Source of the DNA: JBCCKC01 sp039182435
Lineage (GTDB): Bacteria > Verrucomicrobiota > Verrucomicrobiia > Opitutales > Coraliomargaritaceae
Assembly: GCA_039182435.1 (NCBI GenBank)
Contig: JBCDCC010000004.1
Coordinates: 1-27,302 of the forward strand
Direction of reading: 5' to 3'
DNA length: 27,302 bases
Within the stretch, counting starts at the first letter, position 1, and the number at the start of each line of letters is the position of its first letter. The notes beneath the pieces were generated by a model. It worked only from the letters and a program-made list of their open reading frames with translations, was not told the origin of the DNA and made no database searches. Positions 15,251 to 23,911 of this stretch are shown in pieces. Made by a program: the position numbers and the translations under genes.

Positions 15251-16012
15251 TTATTCCATACCCGACTGAGCGTTCTCTGACGGTGCACTCCGCATCAGGA
15301 TCGATTCATCTCGGTAAAGATCGCGATTGCTCGCCTGGAACTCCGCCTTTAACCGCACCTTGAAGTCCAACAGGTCAACGACCTTCCACTCTTCAAACTG
15401 CCAGTGCGAATCGACCTTCCCGCCATGCGAGACCCCCAGAATCAGGTGGCTCGCATCATCCAGAATCTTATTCGTCTCCAGTTGAGGCTCGAAATAAAAC
15501 GTCCGCAAACTGCTCCCCTCACTCCCTGCCCGGTGCACCTTGGGATCGAGATAAAAAACTCGCCCACTCGCTTCGTGAACCAGTCGTAGGTCCGGGTAGC
15601 CGGAGCGCTGCTCCTTGCCTTCAGCATTCAGCGGAATCTCACAGATAAGACCATCGACCACATTCAAAGCCACCATCAAGCGATCCTCAATCACACGACT
15701 CGTTTCATTGATCCGGCGGATCTCATGCACCTCGCCTTCAGGATCCTGCAAATCGGCCATCACCAAATCGAGCCCCTCGCAAACTGCCTCCAGCATCGCG
15801 CGGTCGACTGCGTGGTCAGGATCAACCGGCAAGACCTCACAATCAGCCACCGCCTGCACTACCTCCGCGAAGGCTACCTCCTCAAAACGCTCCGTATCTT
15901 CCAGCAGAAAATCAACAAATCTCGCCACTTCCGTCGGTTCCGATGCACAGAGCCGATCCATCCGGAGCCCCAGACTCAAAACCAAACATACGATAAAAGT
16001 GAAGAGTTTCAT
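15251..16012 (-). CDS. Exported uncharacterised protein with a PD-(D/E)XK-like signature
   Basis: 253 residues from ATG 16012, chosen because it gives a clean Sec signal peptide (MKLFTFIVCLVLSLGL, then RLCASEP); the upstream TTG 16054 is rejected. The middle contains GYPDLRLVHEASGRVFYLDP followed by K: P140-D141, then D156-x-K158 on the next strand, the spacing and hydrophobic context of a PD-(D/E)XK nuclease core. It is followed by LRTFYFEPQLETNKIL and SHLILGVSHGG. The N-terminal part (~25-110) is acidic and helical. If the signature is real this would be a secreted or periplasmic nuclease-fold protein, unusual for that fold. The C-terminal ~20 residues look disordered. It is divergent from the antiporter gene. 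No family name recognised. Confidence 0.8.
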   Translation of the reverse strand: MKLFTFIVCLVLSLGLRMDRLCASEPTEVARFVDFLLEDTERFEEVAFAEVVQAVADCEVLPVDPDHAVDRAMLEAVCEGLDLVMADLQDPEGEVHEIRRINETSRVIEDRLMVALNVVDGLICEIPLNAEGKEQRSGYPDLRLVHEASGRVFYLDPKVHRAGSEGSSLRTFYFEPQLETNKILDDASHLILGVSHGGKVDSHWQFEEWKVVDLLDFKVRLKAEFQASNRDLYRDESILMRSAPSENAQSGME

Positions 16013-16129
16013 GATACAATAGGGCCTCGCGCAGCTGGAAAGCGAACCGCACAACTACGATTCAATGAACTCCCCAATGCACTTTAGACTGGTCCGAAGA
16101 CTGCTGATCATGATTGTAACTGCAAGATA

Positions 16130-17878
16130 ATGAACGAGGTAGGATCACACTTATGGAAAGCACCACAGCGCTGGCTGATCTGCTTTCTCGCGCTCAGCAC
16201 GATCTGTCTCTTTCTCTGGGCCTTACCGACTGGCCCCGTCTCTGTTGATGCAGCCGAAGCAGGCAAAGGCCATTGGTCCTCCCTCCTCCCGCCACTCGTC
16301 GCCGTGGTCGTCGCCATCAGCTTTCGCTCCCTCGTCGCTGCGCTGACCAGTGCTTTCTTTACCGGAGCCGTTCTTTACTACGGCCTCAACCCGCTGGTCT
16401 TCATTCCCCAGTCGCTGAACAACTTTCTCTTCGCCAATATCTTCGGCCAATTCTCCCTCTACATCTTCGGCTTTCTCTTCGCTCTCGTCGGTATGATCCA
16501 CGTCCTCTACAAAAGCGGCGGCATTCAAGGACTGGTTGAAGTCTTCTCAAAAATAGCGAAAGGTGCCCGTAGCGCTCAGGCAGCAACGATTAGCGCTGGG
16601 TTCATGATCTTCTTCGATGATTACTCCAACACCATCGTCGTCGGACAAACCATGCGCAGCCTCACTGATCGCTGGAAAATTTCCCGTGAGAAGCTCGCCT
16701 ACCTCGTCGATTCCACCACCGCGCCCATCGCTGGCCTCGCTGTCGTCTCCACTTGGATCGCTTACGAAATTTGGCTGCTCGGTTCGACCGCGCGTAGCCT
16801 CGGCATGGAGAGCGGCGGCTATGCCATCTTCCTCGAAATGCTCCCCATGCGCTTCTACTGCTGGGGCACCCTCATGTTCCTCGTTTGCAACGTCCTCCAA
16901 CAGCGCGATTTCGGGCCCATGCTCAAGGCTGAGAAACGTGCTCGCGAGCTCGGCCAGCTACAAGCACCCGATGCGCGACCCCTTCTCCACGAGAATCCCC
17001 ATCACCTCGAGCCCCCCGCAGGCATCCCTCACCGCTGGTATAACGCTGCGATTCCCCTTTTCGTTGTCTTCCTCTGTGTGATCGGCGGCATCCTCTATGT
17101 CGGTTCCAAACGCCTCATCCGCGACGGCGAGACGCCTAAAATCGCCAGCCTGACCGGACTCCAAGACATCTTCGGAATCGTCGTTTACGACCCAAGTCTC
17201 CCCGAAGGCGGTCCCGGCGTCCCCATGGTCCTCTTTTGGGCAGCCGTCGCCGGTGGTATCGTCGCGATCCTGATGCCCGTCGTGCAAAAGCTACTCACCA
17301 CCGTCGAGGCCGCTCGCTCCTACAGCGGCTCTTTGCCTACCCTTGGTGTCACCCTCTTCATCGTCCCGATGGCATGGGCGATGAAAACGATCTGCGAGTC
17401 GCTTGGCACCAGCTATTACCTTTTGTCGCTAGTCGGCGATTCACTCCCCGTCGCCACCGTCCCCTTACTCACCTTTGTCCTCGCCGCCGGGATGGCTTTT
17501 GCCATGGGCACCAGCTGGGGCACCATGGGCGTGATGATACCGATTATGTTGCCCTTCGTCTGGCAGCTTGGGGCCGACGACCCCATGCAAATGACGCTCT
17601 TCATCCTCACCTCGGCTGCCGTGCTCGACGGTGCCATCTTCGGCGACCACTGTAGTCCCATCTCGGATACAACTGTGCTCTCCTCCATCGCCACCGGTTG
17701 CGACCACCTGCACCACGTCGCGACGCAGCTTCCGTATGCGCTCACCACCATGCTGCTCGCCAGCGTGCTCGGCTATACGTTGATCGCCTTCACCGGCATC
17801 GGCGCCTGGCTCTATTTCATCCTCTTCCCTATCTCCGCACTGTCCATCATCCGAACCTTCGGACGGAAGGTTGCGTAA
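16130..17878 (+). CDS. NhaC-family Na+/H+ antiporter
   Basis: 582 residues, strongly hydrophobic, with roughly a dozen membrane segments starting at ~14-33 and ~51-84. It is an inner-membrane antiporter expected to expel Na+ (or exchange another ion or organic acid) for H+. Family marks: FMIFFDDYSNTIVVGQ (acidic pair D163-D164 in a membrane segment), STTAPIAGLAVVSTWIAYE, AFAMGTSWGTMGVMIPIMLP, and GDHCSPISDTTVLSSIATGC near residue 505 followed by DHLHHVATQLPYA. A cytoplasmic or periplasmic loop of ~80 residues (~265-345) separates two halves. Start ATG 16130; no clear SD. Substrate cannot be fixed from sequence: some NhaC-like proteins exchange malate/lactate. The last codons contain a 7-bp inverted repeat (17854-17872). 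It fits a marine, sodium-based lifestyle. Confidence 0.9.
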   Translation: MNEVGSHLWKAPQRWLICFLALSTICLFLWALPTGPVSVDAAEAGKGHWSSLLPPLVAVVVAISFRSLVAALTSAFFTGAVLYYGLNPLVFIPQSLNNFLFANIFGQFSLYIFGFLFALVGMIHVLYKSGGIQGLVEVFSKIAKGARSAQAATISAGFMIFFDDYSNTIVVGQTMRSLTDRWKISREKLAYLVDSTTAPIAGLAVVSTWIAYEIWLLGSTARSLGMESGGYAIFLEMLPMRFYCWGTLMFLVCNVLQQRDFGPMLKAEKRARELGQLQAPDARPLLHENPHHLEPPAGIPHRWYNAAIPLFVVFLCVIGGILYVGSKRLIRDGETPKIASLTGLQDIFGIVVYDPSLPEGGPGVPMVLFWAAVAGGIVAILMPVVQKLLTTVEAARSYSGSLPTLGVTLFIVPMAWAMKTICESLGTSYYLLSLVGDSLPVATVPLLTFVLAAGMAFAMGTSWGTMGVMIPIMLPFVWQLGADDPMQMTLFILTSAAVLDGAIFGDHCSPISDTTVLSSIATGCDHLHHVATQLPYALTTMLLASVLGYTLIAFTGIGAWLYFILFPISALSIIRTFGRKVA

Positions 17879-17892
17879 ACAAAAAATCCTCC

Positions 17893-17975
<83 letters not shown>

Positions 17976-18084
17976 GATAAGAAAGCGTAACCTGATGGCG
18001 CAGCGATACCGCTCTGTCAACTCCGGTTCAAAATTTTGTAGATTCTACCAGGAAGAAGAAATCGGAACACGTTTCTTGCCTGAA

Positions 18085-19815
18085 TCAAGCCCTCGGGATC
18101 AACCAGATCGCTTGATAGGGCGATAGCTTGATGCCCTTCTTTGCATTGGCAATCGAGCGACCTCGGAGGACGTCATAGAACTTATTGGCGTCCTTGAACC
18201 CAGCTTCGTCGAGCCCGGCAAGGACTTGGGCCTTCGCGGTGAAGTTATAGACGCAGTAAATGGTCTCCTCGCTATCCAGTGAGATGCGCTTATGGGCAAA
18301 CAGCTCGGGACCGAGATCATAGACAACCTGTTCCGCATCCGGATGGAACGCTGGATGATCAGCCCGGCGTCGAAGCATCCGAACGTAAGACTGAAAGACC
18401 GTATCTGCGCAATCTTCCGCGAGGTGTGCGTTCAACTCATCAAGCTCGTATTTGTGGCGGTTAATCCGTCGATTGATCCCGGTTGCCTCGACGCCTTCGA
18501 GGTCGTTCTCGGTTCCCACTAAGCTGTGGAAATAGATCCCCGGAATACCACGAAGGGAAAGCATCAGCGCCTGCGAGCAAAGGAAACGGGCCACGCCCCG
18601 CTCCGGCTTTTTCTTATCCGCCAGTGCCGAGTAGTAAGTAATGTTCAGTTCGTATGGCTGCTGTGAGCCGTCGGGCATCGTGCGCCAGTTGATCTTCGCG
18701 CCGGCGGATTCAACATGCTGGATCAATTTAGCTTTCTCTTCTTCGGGCAGCAAGCCTTCGATCGGGCGGACCCCGACACCGTCATGACTCGCGGTGAAGT
18801 TAAAGAAAGTGCAACCTTCGGGTGGCGGTGCGAGTTCGCTCGCCCACTTCGTGAGGAAGGTCGCACTACCGGTGGCTAGTCCGTGCAGAAGCAATGGAGG
18901 CAAACTAAACTGATAGACCATCTGAGCCTCATCGCCACGGCCGAAGTAGCTCACATTTTCTTCGTGCGGCACATTGGTCTCAGTCAATAGAATCGTGCGC
19001 GGCGCTACGATGTCGATGATATCGCGGAAGAGCTTCACCAACTCATGGGTTTCCGGTAGGTGGATGCAATTCGTGCCTAGTGTCTTCCAGCAGAAGGCCA
19101 CGGCATCGAGTCGAGCAATCCGCATCCCCTTCGAGATATAGAGGAAGAGGATGTCGATGAATTCAAAGAGCACGTCCGGGTTCTGCCAATTCAGGTCCAC
19201 CTGATCCGCAGAAAAGGTCGACCAAATATGGGCGTCGCCATCGCGTGTTCGCGTCTTCGTCAACAAGGGCGAGGTGCGTGGTCGAACGACTTCGGAGTAG
19301 TCGAGCTCCGGATCCATATCGAGAAAGTAGTGGCGCGCGGGCTCGATCCCGGCCACGAAGTCCTTGAACCAAGCGCTCTTCGCTGAGCAGTGGTTGAGCA
19401 CGAGGTCAAACATCAGATCAAAGTCCTTGCTCAGCTTCTCCACATCCGCCCAAGTGCCGCCTTCCTCGGCAACTGCCCGGTAATCGATGACCGAGAAGCC
19501 ATCATCCGATGACCATGGATAGAAAGGCAACAAGTGGATCGAGCGGATCGCTCCCTTTAAATGCTTATTCGAAAAGGTATTCAGCGCGGCGAGAGGACTC
19601 CCTTTTTCAGCGTCACTCAAGGTATCCGCATAGGTGATCAAAACACTGTCTCGCTCGTCCCACATTTGTTGCTCGACGATAGACTCGTGCTCCCCGACCC
19701 CATAGCGGCCGATCATCATAAAGAAGCGCTCTAAGAGTTTCTCTGCCTGGCTACCGTAAAGCAGGCTAAGGCGGCGGCGGACGGAGCGTAGTTGTTCTCT
19801 GGATACTGACTTCAT
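18085..19815 (-). CDS. GH13 subfamily 18 sugar phosphorylase (glucosylglycerate/sucrose phosphorylase type)
   Basis: 576 residues, cytoplasmic. It is collinear with E. coli YcjM (glucosylglycerate phosphorylase) as I recall it: IHLLPFYPWSSDDGFSVIDY, then DLVLNHCSAKSAWFKDF (region I), RLDAVAFCWKTLGTNCIHLP (region II, nucleophile D237), LLTETNVPHEENVSYFG (region III, acid/base E279), NFTASHDGVGVRPIEG (region IV, D345), and GVEATGINRRINRHKY late. Such enzymes split an alpha-glucoside with phosphate to give alpha-glucose 1-phosphate. Acceptor could be glycerate, glycerol, a hexose or another compound. Start ATG 19815 lies 6 nt after the stop of the glycosyltransferase gene, so the two are one operon. 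Confidence is high for family, low for exact substrate. Confidence 0.92.
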   Translation of the reverse strand: MKSVSREQLRSVRRRLSLLYGSQAEKLLERFFMMIGRYGVGEHESIVEQQMWDERDSVLITYADTLSDAEKGSPLAALNTFSNKHLKGAIRSIHLLPFYPWSSDDGFSVIDYRAVAEEGGTWADVEKLSKDFDLMFDLVLNHCSAKSAWFKDFVAGIEPARHYFLDMDPELDYSEVVRPRTSPLLTKTRTRDGDAHIWSTFSADQVDLNWQNPDVLFEFIDILFLYISKGMRIARLDAVAFCWKTLGTNCIHLPETHELVKLFRDIIDIVAPRTILLTETNVPHEENVSYFGRGDEAQMVYQFSLPPLLLHGLATGSATFLTKWASELAPPPEGCTFFNFTASHDGVGVRPIEGLLPEEEKAKLIQHVESAGAKINWRTMPDGSQQPYELNITYYSALADKKKPERGVARFLCSQALMLSLRGIPGIYFHSLVGTENDLEGVEATGINRRINRHKYELDELNAHLAEDCADTVFQSYVRMLRRRADHPAFHPDAEQVVYDLGPELFAHKRISLDSEETIYCVYNFTAKAQVLAGLDEAGFKDANKFYDVLRGRSIANAKKGIKLSPYQAIWLIPRA

Positions 19816-19821
19816 TAAAAA

Positions 19822-21111
19822 TTACTTCCGTTTACGGGTTGAGCTTTTGGGGGCATCGCCTGTGAGGGCGGCGATGTGGTAGCGCAGCACACGGCGCAGC
19901 ACGGTGTAACTGTAATATTTCGACGCAACCTTGTAATTATGATCAACGATCAAATCTCGGTATTTCTTATCCTCGATTACCTTACGCACTTGGTCAACGA
20001 GCCAAGGCGTGATAAACCCATCCATCTCAAGAAGCTTAAAGCCCTTCGGCTCGATATCCTGAACGTAGATCGAGTAGCGATTGATCACCACCGGGACTCG
20101 GAAGTAGATCGCCTCCAGCAAAGCATTACCAAAGCCCTCGTAGGTGCTTGGGTAGGTCATCAGATCCGCATGCTTATAAATATCCCAGAGCGTGTAGATC
20201 TTATTCCCCTCGTGATCGACTTGACGCACTTCTCCGATTCGAGCGGCGAAGAAACGAAGGTCCACCCCCTCCTGATTGGCCATTTCCTGGAGACGTTGCT
20301 TATAATCGAGCCCCTCGTCCCCCGCATCGTGCGAGATCACGAGTTTGTATCGTGAATCACCCAACATACCGACCAGTTTGATTGCGTGCTCGATGCCTTT
20401 ACGTGGAACAATCCGAGTCGGCTGCAGGATCAAGATATCATCCTCGCCGATCCCGATCTCCTTACGGATATCCGCAGTGTAAGGATCATGGGTGACCGGC
20501 GGTGGGTTATCAAAATCAAAGACATTCGGCATTAAGCTCGCTGAAATTCCCTTACGGAAAGAGAGCTGCTCGATGGCGGCTTGGTTGATCCCGATATGAT
20601 GCAGATTTGGTAGGCTTGGCGGGAAGGCCATGTCGAGGTAATCCTTGACCGCGCCAACTGAAAAGCGTGTGCGCTCCCAGTAAAAGTCGTGCTGGTGAGC
20701 GATGGCTGGCATCTGGGTCTCAGCCAAAAACTCCGTCACCGCGATGCCGAGCGGCACGTGCATCGGGATCGCCAACACATTTTGCGGGATGAGCAGATCA
20801 ATTTGATGGTGCTCCACAAAGTCGTAGAGCGTCTGCTTCAGGTAGTCCGCCAGCTCACGGATACGCGTGCTCACCTTCGGATCGCGGTGCATGGTGCCCC
20901 AGATGCGCTCGTTGATCCACTCGTTCTCAGGATGACCGAAATATGCCTCCGGCACACAGTAGCTCGCGCCGGGGTCACGGTCATTGCGCCCGCTATACCA
21001 GTAGCTTACATGTTTATCATCCCAGAGCACTTCCGCCCACTTGGCGCTTTCGAGAGAAACTCCGTCTGATCCAGCGAAGCGTGTGGAGATAAAGCCGATG
21101 TTTTTGGACAT
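19822..21111 (-). CDS. GT4-type glycosyltransferase paired with a sugar phosphorylase
   Basis: 429 residues with the two-Rossmann GT-B fold of family 4. N-terminal domain: IGFISTRFAGSDGVSLESAK, a glycine-poor acceptor-side loop, and IDLLIPQNVLAIPMHVPLGI. C-terminal domain: LQPTRIVPRKGIEHAIKLVG (~230) and YPSTYEGFGNALLEA (~322), the E-x7-E donor site, followed by VPVVINRY. No signal or membrane segment, so it acts in the cytoplasm, probably on a nucleotide-sugar. C-terminus is basic (KSSTRKRK). Immediately followed by the GH13_18 gene (6 nt). The pairing suggests it synthesises the alpha-glucoside which the phosphorylase later recovers; donor and acceptor are unknown. Start ATG 21111 has no SD. 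Confidence 0.9.
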   Translation of the reverse strand: MSKNIGFISTRFAGSDGVSLESAKWAEVLWDDKHVSYWYSGRNDRDPGASYCVPEAYFGHPENEWINERIWGTMHRDPKVSTRIRELADYLKQTLYDFVEHHQIDLLIPQNVLAIPMHVPLGIAVTEFLAETQMPAIAHQHDFYWERTRFSVGAVKDYLDMAFPPSLPNLHHIGINQAAIEQLSFRKGISASLMPNVFDFDNPPPVTHDPYTADIRKEIGIGEDDILILQPTRIVPRKGIEHAIKLVGMLGDSRYKLVISHDAGDEGLDYKQRLQEMANQEGVDLRFFAARIGEVRQVDHEGNKIYTLWDIYKHADLMTYPSTYEGFGNALLEAIYFRVPVVINRYSIYVQDIEPKGFKLLEMDGFITPWLVDQVRKVIEDKKYRDLIVDHNYKVASKYYSYTVLRRVLRYHIAALTGDAPKSSTRKRK

Positions 21112-21224
21112 AAATCTGTGAAATGCAAGTTGGGCAACGCAGGACTATCAATTCGATTAAGTTTTTGAAGGGCAAGTTATTCCGATCATTCAAGCTACCT
21201 TCGTGCCAGAACTTTGGAAATGGC

Positions 21225-22157
21225 TTACCCACGTTTGGCCCTTGGGTGGTAGAGGGCATGCTCATCCGCGAGCCGTGCGGATTGCACCGCAGTGTAGATT
21301 TGCGTGGTCGAAATATCGGCATGACCCAGCATCTCCTGAATTGTGCGCAGGTCTGCTCCGCCCTCCAGAAGATGGGTGGCAAAGGAGTGCCGTAAGAGGT
21401 GTGGCTTGATCGGCTTCTTGATCCCCGCACGCCGAGCCTGCTCCTTGATCATGACCCAGATCATCTTTCTCGAAATTGCGCGCCCCTGCTGACTGAGGAA
21501 GAACTCGCTGCCCGTCTTCGCCTTGACGAAATGTGGTCGCCCTCCGGCCAGATAATCTTGGATCGCCCGCACCGCCGCCGATCCGATTGGGGCAATGCGC
21601 TCCTTCGAGCCCTTACCGACCACCCGCAAATACCCCTCGTCCAGATTGACACTCTGCAGGAGCAAGTCGCTCAGTTCTGATACCCGTAGCCCACTACTGT
21701 AGAAAAGCTCCAAAATTGCCCGGTCCCTCAGCCCATGTGGCGTCGTGGCGGAAGGCGCGTTTAAAAGCCCCTCCACTTCCTCTCTCGTCAGCACCTCCGG
21801 CAGCTTCCGCGCTTGCTTAGGGGCCGCAGCTAATTCGGAAAAGTCATCCGCACGCACCTGCTCGCGGACCAAGTGCCGGGCAAACATCCGCACCGCCGAA
21901 AGCTTTCGTGACTGACTCGCGCGCGCATATTCCGCCCGTGCCAGACTCGAGGTCCACGCACTGACCAGTTCGCCCTGCAGACTCGTCCATGACTCGACGC
22001 CCTCTGTGTGAACAAACCTCGCAAATTGCGCCAAGTCCCGACTGTAGGCCTGCACCGTATTTCGAGAAAGCCCCCGCTCTAATTCCAGCCATGCGAGGAA
22101 GTCTTCAACCTGCGAGACCAGCGCCAGGGGAATACTTTTTAGGGGATCACTCTCCAT
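21225..22157 (-). CDS. xerD: Site-specific tyrosine recombinase XerD
   Basis: 310 residues, usual XerC/D length. N-terminal core-binding domain begins VEDFLAWLELERGLSRNTVQ AYSRDL in order; the catalytic domain has R158 (SSGLRVSEL), K182 (GKGSKER), H253 and R256 (HLLRHSFATHLLEGGADL), H279 (MLGHADISTTQIYT) and nucleophile Y288. With XerC it resolves chromosome dimers at dif during division. XerD rather than XerC is chosen from the text HSFATHLLEGGADLRTIQEM, which is XerD-like, but the two are close. No integron, attachment site or mobile element surrounds it, consistent with the housekeeping enzyme. Divergent from argA, 73 nt between starts. Confidence 0.88.
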   Translation of the reverse strand: MESDPLKSIPLALVSQVEDFLAWLELERGLSRNTVQAYSRDLAQFARFVHTEGVESWTSLQGELVSAWTSSLARAEYARASQSRKLSAVRMFARHLVREQVRADDFSELAAAPKQARKLPEVLTREEVEGLLNAPSATTPHGLRDRAILELFYSSGLRVSELSDLLLQSVNLDEGYLRVVGKGSKERIAPIGSAAVRAIQDYLAGGRPHFVKAKTGSEFFLSQQGRAISRKMIWVMIKEQARRAGIKKPIKPHLLRHSFATHLLEGGADLRTIQEMLGHADISTTQIYTAVQSARLADEHALYHPRAKRG

Positions 22158-22230
22158 CTCTCGGGCTAGTCAGTCCAGAAACATGCGCCTTGCAAGCTTG
22201 ATCCAAGCTGCCAAATATCCGGCCCATTAC

Positions 22231-23541
22231 ATGACCAACTCGACGCACAACGAGCACTCGATCAAACCCACGGACCTCCGTGGCATCCTCGAATATGTTC
22301 CCATGTTCCGGGACCACATCTTCGTCATCGCGATCGACGGCAGTCTCATCGCGCATGTCAACTTCCAGAACGTGCTCCTTGATATCGCCGTTCTCCGCTC
22401 GCTCAATATCAAGGTCGTCCTCGTCCACGGCATCGGTCAACAACTCACCGAGCTCGCCGCCCACCGCGGCATCGAGATCTCCAACCCCCACGGCGAAGGC
22501 CTCACCGACGATGCCACCCTCCAGCTCGCCAACGAGGCCTCCGCCATGGTCAGCCTCAAGCTGATGGAAGGGCTCACCCTCAACGGGCTCCGTTGCGCCC
22601 ATAGCAACGCCGTGCGCAGTAAACAAGTCGGTATCATGCAAGGCGTCGATCAGCAGAACAGCGGCTCCGTCGACAAGCTCGATATCCCCCTGCTCAACAA
22701 GCTCCTTGATGCGGACACCGTGCCCGTCGTCACACCCACCGCATTCAGCCGCAATGGCCAGTCCCTTCGAATCAACTCCGACGTGCTCGCCGCCGAACTC
22801 GCCGCCCAGCTCGAAGCCTCTAAGCTCATTTACCTCACGACCCAAGACAGCATCCAGCTCGACGGCGGGCCCCTCAAGAACATCACCGTGAGCAAACTCG
22901 CCGCCCTCCTCGACGGCGACGCCAACCATGGCATTCACGATCGTCTCGTCAGCAAGACAGAACAAGCCGTCAAAGCCGTCCGCGCCGGCACCCCACGCGC
23001 CCACATTCTCGATGGACGCATCTTCGGCGCGCTCCTCAACGAGATCTTTGATAAAGTCGGCATCGGCACGATGGTCTACAGCGACGACTACGAGTCGATT
23101 CGCCCCGCCGTCCTCGCCGACGCCTATTCCATTTACAACATCACCCGCAACGGCGTGCGTGCGAACAGCCTCCGCGAACGTAGCGAGGCCGAGATCGCCG
23201 CCATGATCGACGACTACCTCGTCTACGAAATCGACGGCAGCATCGTCGGCTGCGTCAACCTCCACACCTACCCGGCTGAGAACGTGATCGAGATCGGCAG
23301 CGTCTACGTTCAAGGTTTCTACCAGAACAAAGGCGTTGGCCGCCGACTGGTCCAGTATGCCTGTGATGAAGCGCAACGCCGCGACGCCAGGCAAGTGCTC
23401 GCCCTCACCACTCAAGCCGTCAACTTCTTTAAGGAAGTCTGCGACTTCGTCGAGGGCAGCGCTGAGGATCTACCCAGTGCACGGAAGGACAAATACCTCT
23501 CCGAGAAACGAAACTCTCACATCCTCCTCAAGGAACTCTAA
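22231..23541 (+). CDS. argA: N-acetylglutamate synthase (amino-acid N-acetyltransferase) ArgA
   Basis: 436 residues from ATG 22231, which matches the family N-terminus (LRGILEYVPMFRDHIFVIAI); an upstream ATG 22183 would add 16 residues. First step of arginine synthesis: acetyl-CoA + glutamate. N-terminal amino-acid-kinase-like domain (~20-270: VVLVHGIGQQLTELA, VVTPTAFSRNG, RAHILDGRIFGALLNEIF) acts as a regulatory arginine-binding domain in this family. C-terminal GNAT domain has EIGSVYVQGFYQNKGVGRRL with the acetyl-CoA loop QNKGVG and a final LPSARKDKYLSEKRNSHIL collinear with the E. coli C-terminus. The gene is strongly GC-rich at third positions compared with the exported genes. Followed 11 nt later by a small gene, probably one operon. 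Confidence 0.93.
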   Translation: MTNSTHNEHSIKPTDLRGILEYVPMFRDHIFVIAIDGSLIAHVNFQNVLLDIAVLRSLNIKVVLVHGIGQQLTELAAHRGIEISNPHGEGLTDDATLQLANEASAMVSLKLMEGLTLNGLRCAHSNAVRSKQVGIMQGVDQQNSGSVDKLDIPLLNKLLDADTVPVVTPTAFSRNGQSLRINSDVLAAELAAQLEASKLIYLTTQDSIQLDGGPLKNITVSKLAALLDGDANHGIHDRLVSKTEQAVKAVRAGTPRAHILDGRIFGALLNEIFDKVGIGTMVYSDDYESIRPAVLADAYSIYNITRNGVRANSLRERSEAEIAAMIDDYLVYEIDGSIVGCVNLHTYPAENVIEIGSVYVQGFYQNKGVGRRLVQYACDEAQRRDARQVLALTTQAVNFFKEVCDFVEGSAEDLPSARKDKYLSEKRNSHILLKEL

Positions 23542-23552
23542 TCGATTCAAAG

Positions 23553-23876
23553 ATGGACCTGTTTCACACCACCGACACCGACGGAATCTCCATCTTAAAC
23601 CCCGACCTCACCGCGATGCGTGAGCTCATCGCCAGTCTCGATACAGCCGGAGTCAATGAAGCCGATCACCCCGACGTCTCTCTGGTCCACGACCCCAGCG
23701 GCTGGTCGATCTCCCTTTATCCCAACGGCGTCGCCGCCCTCGAAAACCTCGACGACGAAGCCGAGCCACGCTACCTCCCAAAACTGACCCGAAGCGAAGC
23801 ACTCAAACTCTGGGTCGCCCTCTCCCAGGGCGACCTGACCCACATTCGCCGCCATCCCTGGCGCGAAGAAGTCTAA
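23553..23876 (+). CDS. Small conserved-looking hypothetical protein
   Basis: 107 residues, no signal peptide, acidic. Family not recognised. Predicted to have alternating beta strands (SLVHDPSGWSISLYPNGVAA) and a C-terminal helix-rich part (LTRSEALKLWVALSQGD) ending HIRRHPWREEV. The WxIxLYPNG and SEALxLWxAL stretches look structured and gene-like. It begins 11 nt after the argA stop on the same strand and shares its codon use, so it is probably co-transcribed. No function is suggested beyond that link. Confidence 0.75.
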   Translation: MDLFHTTDTDGISILNPDLTAMRELIASLDTAGVNEADHPDVSLVHDPSGWSISLYPNGVAALENLDDEAEPRYLPKLTRSEALKLWVALSQGDLTHIRRHPWREEV

Positions 23877-23911
23877 GCACACTCAACAGATTGTAATAAT
23901 CTCGCAGATAG

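Noticed and set aside
17854..17872. 7-bp inverted repeat at the end of the antiporter gene as an intrinsic terminator
   Set aside because: No T-run follows on the plus strand; A residues follow instead. It may be chance or a weak structure.
21225..22157. Integron or mobile-element integrase
   Set aside because: All XerD motifs are present with housekeeping length and there are no attC sites, inverted repeats or cassette-like genes nearby.
22147..23415. Long minus-strand open frame (422 codons) opposite argA
   Set aside because: Composition is low-complexity Val/Asp/Glu/Gly, typical of the antisense of a GC-rich gene, and argA on the plus strand has full family motifs.
23877..23911. AT-rich mini-palindrome between the small gene after argA and the DUF2126 gene
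   Set aside because: Only 5 bp with no T-run; too weak to call a terminator.
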